Assembly: GCA_029237515.1 (NCBI GenBank)
Contig: JARBAV010000509.1
Span: 1-7,630 of the forward strand
Direction: 5' to 3'
Source of the DNA: Nitrososphaerales archaeon
GTDB lineage: Archaea; Thermoproteota; Nitrososphaeria; Nitrososphaerales; Nitrososphaeraceae
DNA: 7,630 nt
How positions within the stretch are numbered: the first letter of the stretch is position 1; every line of letters begins with the position of its first letter. Position numbers and translations under genes: made by a program. Of the stretch, positions 5,029 through 7,630 are shown one piece after another. The notes under the pieces were generated by a model that was not told the origin of the DNA, ran no database searches, and saw only the letters and a program-made list of their open reading frames with translations.

Positions 5029-5943
5029 ATGGAAAATGATGACAATGATTACTCTCCACCTTCTTCTTCTAATTATAAATTATTATTGGATGAAGACAGA
5101 TTTGAAGAACAATATTTGGGTGGACAGAGGGGATACTATGACAAAATAGAAAAAGTATTCGTTCCTGTCAATATTTTTGATGTCTTATTTGCAGAGATTG
5201 TACCACGGTCGTCAAATGATCTATCTGGCAGTGAAATAAGTCCAGTAAAGAGTATCATTTTGGGAAGCAGACGAAGAGTCGAGGGAAATCTACGAACTAT
5301 ACACCGGAGAACAGACAAAGATTCTTATTCTCAAATCTTCATGGCCTATCTTTCGCGTAGATTCTTACTAAGAAGTACAAACAATGAAGAGGATCACATG
5401 GTTATTTTATACGTGGACTTGGTTGGTTCTACTGCCTTGTCTGCCATAGTGAGTACCGAAGAATTATCAGTCCTAGTTAGGATCTTTTGTCAGGAAATGT
5501 CTATTGTTATATCAAAGCATAATGGTTATGTTCTTAAGTATGCTGGGGATGCAGTTATCGGCTACTTTCCGCGAAATCCTGATATAAAATCTGCATGTGA
5601 AGATGCTGTCAATTGCGCACGAATAATGAAGAGAGTTATTAATGAGTCTATCAACATAGTATTCCCTCAGTTCGGATTTCCTAAAGTGAAAATTAGAATA
5701 GCTCTAGACGAAGGTAAAAACCAAATTGTAGTACTTGGCAGAGATCCGGACCTTCTAGGGCATGTCATAAGTAGAGCGGCAAAGTTCATGGGTGAAGCCA
5801 AACCTAATCAAATAGTAGTCGGAGATAATGTTTTCACCAATTTGCAAGATCATAGTAACCGTTCTCTTTTTAACTTGCGAGAGGAGTACACACTGGCTGG
5901 AACCGGAGAGATATATCCGATTCACCTGTCGTCAGATTTATGA
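5029..5943 (+). CDS. Class III nucleotidyl (probably adenylate) cyclase with altered catalytic residues
   Basis: Residues 123-275 form a class III cyclase domain, expected to convert ATP to cAMP and pyrophosphate. Metal-binding aspartates are D130 (YVDLVGST) and D174 (KYAGDAV), 44 apart as in mycobacterial Rv1625c. K170 and D241 sit where the adenine-selecting Lys and Asp are found, favouring ATP over GTP. The transition-state Asn and Arg of the usual VNxAAR motif are replaced by S248 and K252 (VISRAAKF), so activity may be low, altered or lost. The first 120 residues are an unrecognised, probably cytoplasmic domain with no membrane helix, and may be sensory. No clear TATA box lies 25-30 bp upstream; an A-rich stretch at 4982-4995 is the best candidate. 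It stands alone, with no cAMP receptor beside it. Confidence 0.88.
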   Translation: MENDDNDYSPPSSSNYKLLLDEDRFEEQYLGGQRGYYDKIEKVFVPVNIFDVLFAEIVPRSSNDLSGSEISPVKSIILGSRRRVEGNLRTIHRRTDKDSYSQIFMAYLSRRFLLRSTNNEEDHMVILYVDLVGSTALSAIVSTEELSVLVRIFCQEMSIVISKHNGYVLKYAGDAVIGYFPRNPDIKSACEDAVNCARIMKRVINESINIVFPQFGFPKVKIRIALDEGKNQIVVLGRDPDLLGHVISRAAKFMGEAKPNQIVVGDNVFTNLQDHSNRSLFNLREEYTLAGTGEIYPIHLSSDL

Positions 5944-6168
5944 CCATTGCGTCAACCATTTTAATCGAGTAACCTCGGTACAAATTCTTTATTATGGTTG
6001 CTGTTTGTTGGTACTCGCCTGATCGTCGTAGAATCTAATATACTCAGTCACTGTTTGATATGAGCCTCAGCAAATGGAGATTAATAGATATCATCTAATC
6101 AATTTCATAATGCTCTTTAGGTAATAATGGATTAAGCTTGATATAATAAAATAACCTCTTATTTTAGG
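5944..6168. other. Intergenic stretch after the cyclase with weak inverted repeats
   Basis: No gene is supported. A frame overlapping the cyclase end (5828-6022) is out of register with it and rich in Cys and aromatic residues, so it looks non-coding. CGAGTA (5966-5971) and TACTCG (6012-6017) are inverted repeats 40 bp apart. A second, bulged hairpin (GATTA/TAATC with inner AGAT/ATCT) lies at 6079-6100. Either could mark the 3' end of the cyclase transcript, but neither has a T-tract. Confidence 0.35.
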
Positions 6169-6179
6169 CGTATATATAC
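6169..6179 (+). promoter_or_regulatory. TATA-like box of the KaiC/GvpD-like ATPase gene
   Basis: CGTATATATAC is the strongest TATA-like element in the window. It would start transcription near 6200, giving a leader of about 33 bases to the ATG at 6234. It also lies about 27 bp upstream of an in-frame TTG at 6201, which keeps a longer leaderless start possible. Confidence 0.5.
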
Positions 6180-6233
6180 ATATTAGGAAGTCAATATAAG
6201 TTGCCAATAAAGTTGATTGATGAAAGAAGTGTT

Positions 6234-7630
6234 ATGACCATAAATCCAGGTTTAGATGACCTTAACAAGTTTATCAAAATCGGAAACCATTCTTTGTTGG
6301 TCAAAGGGAGATCTGGTACGGGTAAAGTCACTTTGTGTTTTGAGCTCGCAAGAAACAATCTAGATAAGTTTGATACTATTTTTGTTTCAAGAAATGTTTC
6401 TGAAAAAGGATTGTATAGCAGATTTCCCTGGGTAAAACCATTTGTTAAGCCGCATAACATATTATCAATCAGTAATCTAGATTCTATGCTAGCGGATCCC
6501 TCTTTTATTCTAACAAATATAGCTAATTCAATCTCAAACCTTACGATGAAGATACAGGATCCTTTTACGTCTTTGGAGGACAGTCCACGTCCATTTACTA
6601 TATTGGACGGTTGGGAAGGCATAACACGAGAGCTCGATAGTACAGCTAGAACAAAAGCTGAGAAGATGCTAACGTCTATCATAAATAGAAGTGAAGGATT
6701 TATTGTTTTTCTAATTGAAGAGATCGACAAATCATCCATCGAGTACTTAGTTGATGGTGTCGTCGTCTTGAACCAGGATTTTTATAAATCCTATCGTTTG
6801 AGGGAGATGCAAATTGAAAAGCTAAAAGGAACTCATATAGCAAGGGCAAAGGTGCCCTTCACATTAGAAGGTGGAAGGTTTAGAACTTTTTCTGGATTAT
6901 CACAGAGGTACTTGATTAACAAGGCCAATAATTTTACTCCAATTTCTCATAGTGAGGGATTTTTTTCAACAGGTAGCCCCCAGCTAGATCATAAGCTCCA
7001 TGGAGGGTTTAAAAGGGGTACGGTAATTTCAATCGAGATTGAAGAGGATGTAGACAGATTTGTATTTGTTCCAATTCTTGCACCTATAATATTGAATTTC
7101 GTATCGCAAGATCATTCAGCATTTGTCGTCCCCGCATCAGATCAATACGGATCAGCAGTTGCTAAATATATTACACCATACGCACCCAAAGACAAAATTA
7201 TTAAATTTCTCAGAATATTTAGTTCTGCTGATGGTAAAAGCATTCCAGAAAATTCGAAAATTATTGAGGGCAACAAAAGCAATTCAACGCCAGTATCGAC
7301 TTCCCATCTTCTCTCCTCATATCAATCCTCACCTTCTCCAATAGATCCCTTAGGGGATATTTCTTATCTGCTATTAAATACGGAAAAAACCTTCGCTCAA
7401 ACCTTTGTATTATGGCTTGATACTCGTAAGAAATTGAGACAGAAGAGCCAGGGCTGTATCACTACTATAGATTATAGTTTCGTAGAATTGGAGTATCAAA
7501 ATGAAATCCAACTAATTCTAAAAAGTATCATAGAAATGTCTCGATTGACAAGAAGGTCAAACGATCTTCTGTTTATGGTATCTAGACCTAACTATAGATC
7601 TCTAGATGTCATGAGGAGTATCAGCGATAT
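6234..7630 (+). CDS. KaiC/GvpD-like P-loop ATPase, 3' end outside the window
   Basis: At least 465 residues are present, open to the right edge. The first RecA-like domain (about 5-215) has the P-loop GRSGTGKVT at 25-33, a Walker B-like FTILDGWEG (D125) and a KaiC-type YRLREMQIEKLKGTHI segment near 188-202. The layout matches archaeal RecA-superfamily signalling ATPases that include GvpD, the haloarchaeal gas-vesicle repressor; no gas vesicle genes are visible, so a regulatory role elsewhere is likely. The residue after P-loop K31 is Val, not Thr/Ser. A second KaiC-like domain begins with STGSPQLDHKLHGGFKRGT (245-263) but has an acidic stretch (IEIEEDVDRF) where its P-loop should be. It contains a Ser/Asn-rich insert (330-369) and a degenerate Walker B (FVLWLD, D396). 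ATG 6234 is preferred; TTG 6201 would add eleven residues. Confidence 0.85.
   Translation, partial: MTINPGLDDLNKFIKIGNHSLLVKGRSGTGKVTLCFELARNNLDKFDTIFVSRNVSEKGLYSRFPWVKPFVKPHNILSISNLDSMLADPSFILTNIANSISNLTMKIQDPFTSLEDSPRPFTILDGWEGITRELDSTARTKAEKMLTSIINRSEGFIVFLIEEIDKSSIEYLVDGVVVLNQDFYKSYRLREMQIEKLKGTHIARAKVPFTLEGGRFRTFSGLSQRYLINKANNFTPISHSEGFFSTGSPQLDHKLHGGFKRGTVISIEIEEDVDRFVFVPILAPIILNFVSQDHSAFVVPASDQYGSAVAKYITPYAPKDKIIKFLRIFSSADGKSIPENSKIIEGNKSNSTPVSTSHLLSSYQSSPSPIDPLGDISYLLLNTEKTFAQTFVLWLDTRKKLRQKSQGCITTIDYSFVELEYQNEIQLILKSIIEMSRLTRRSNDLLFMVSRPNYRSLDVMRSISD

Noticed and set aside
5828..6022. 64-codon plus-strand ORF past the cyclase stop
   Set aside because: It is out of frame with the cyclase over most of its length and rich in Cys and aromatic residues. 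It is not a lost C-terminal extension, since the cyclase fold is already complete.
6191..6739. 182-codon minus-strand ORF
   Set aside because: It lies antisense to the P-loop domain of the KaiC/GvpD-like ATPase, whose motifs are clear on the plus strand. The translation is hydrophobic and Ser-rich without recognisable motifs.
7123..7344. 73-codon plus-strand ORF
   Set aside because: It is an alternative frame within the ATPase gene, kept open by the Ser/Asn-rich insert.
1..7630. CRISPR array, tRNA or rRNA genes, insertion sequence ends
   Set aside because: No regularly spaced repeats, no tRNA T-loop or acceptor pattern, no transposase motifs and no terminal inverted repeats with target duplications were found on reading both strands.

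Overview
The window looks archaeal. It is AT-rich (roughly one third G+C by eye) and genes are mostly single, divergent or convergent rather than in operons. Several starts sit about 27-35 bp downstream of a TATA-like box with almost no leader. The gene content (stand-alone receiver, tandem-CBS protein, small membrane zinc ribbon, class III cyclase, KaiC/GvpD-like ATPase, many small unknowns) resembles soil ammonia-oxidising Nitrososphaeria (Thaumarchaeota), perhaps Nitrosocosmicus-like. That placement is an inference from style and content; no marker gene is present.

Layout. 1-106 may hold the tail of an upstream gene. 107-436 shows no gene, only a hairpin and the promoter of a stand-alone receiver protein (452-946, +). 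Facing it is a two-CBS-domain protein (1062-1499, -). Divergent from that is a 129-residue protein made of two copies of a ~45-residue helical unit (1744-2133, +). It converges on a two-helix membrane protein with a C-terminal zinc ribbon (2344-2715, -); the gap between them carries two hairpins. 2716-3376 has no intact gene but contains a coding-like reading frame without a start codon (2869-3057, -), probably a remnant. Then come a 105-residue unknown (3377-3694, +), a 178-residue unknown possibly of a thaumarchaeal sensor-like family (3885-4421, +), and a 130-residue unknown (4418-4810, -) that overlaps it by four bases tail to tail. A class III nucleotidyl cyclase follows (5029-5943, +). 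After a 290-bp gap, a KaiC/GvpD-like P-loop ATPase (6234 onward, +) runs off the right edge.

How they fit together. Nothing forms an obvious multi-gene defence, metabolic or mobile system. The common theme is signalling and nucleotide sensing: receiver, CBS pair, cyclase and KaiC-like ATPase. Each gene appears to have its own promoter, so co-function is only a suggestion. The most notable details are substitutions at catalytic positions in the two nucleotide enzymes. The cyclase keeps both metal Asp residues and the adenine-selecting Lys/Asp pair but has Ser and Lys where the transition-state Asn and Arg are expected. The ATPase has Val in place of the Walker A Thr/Ser after the P-loop Lys, and its second RecA-like domain has lost the P-loop.
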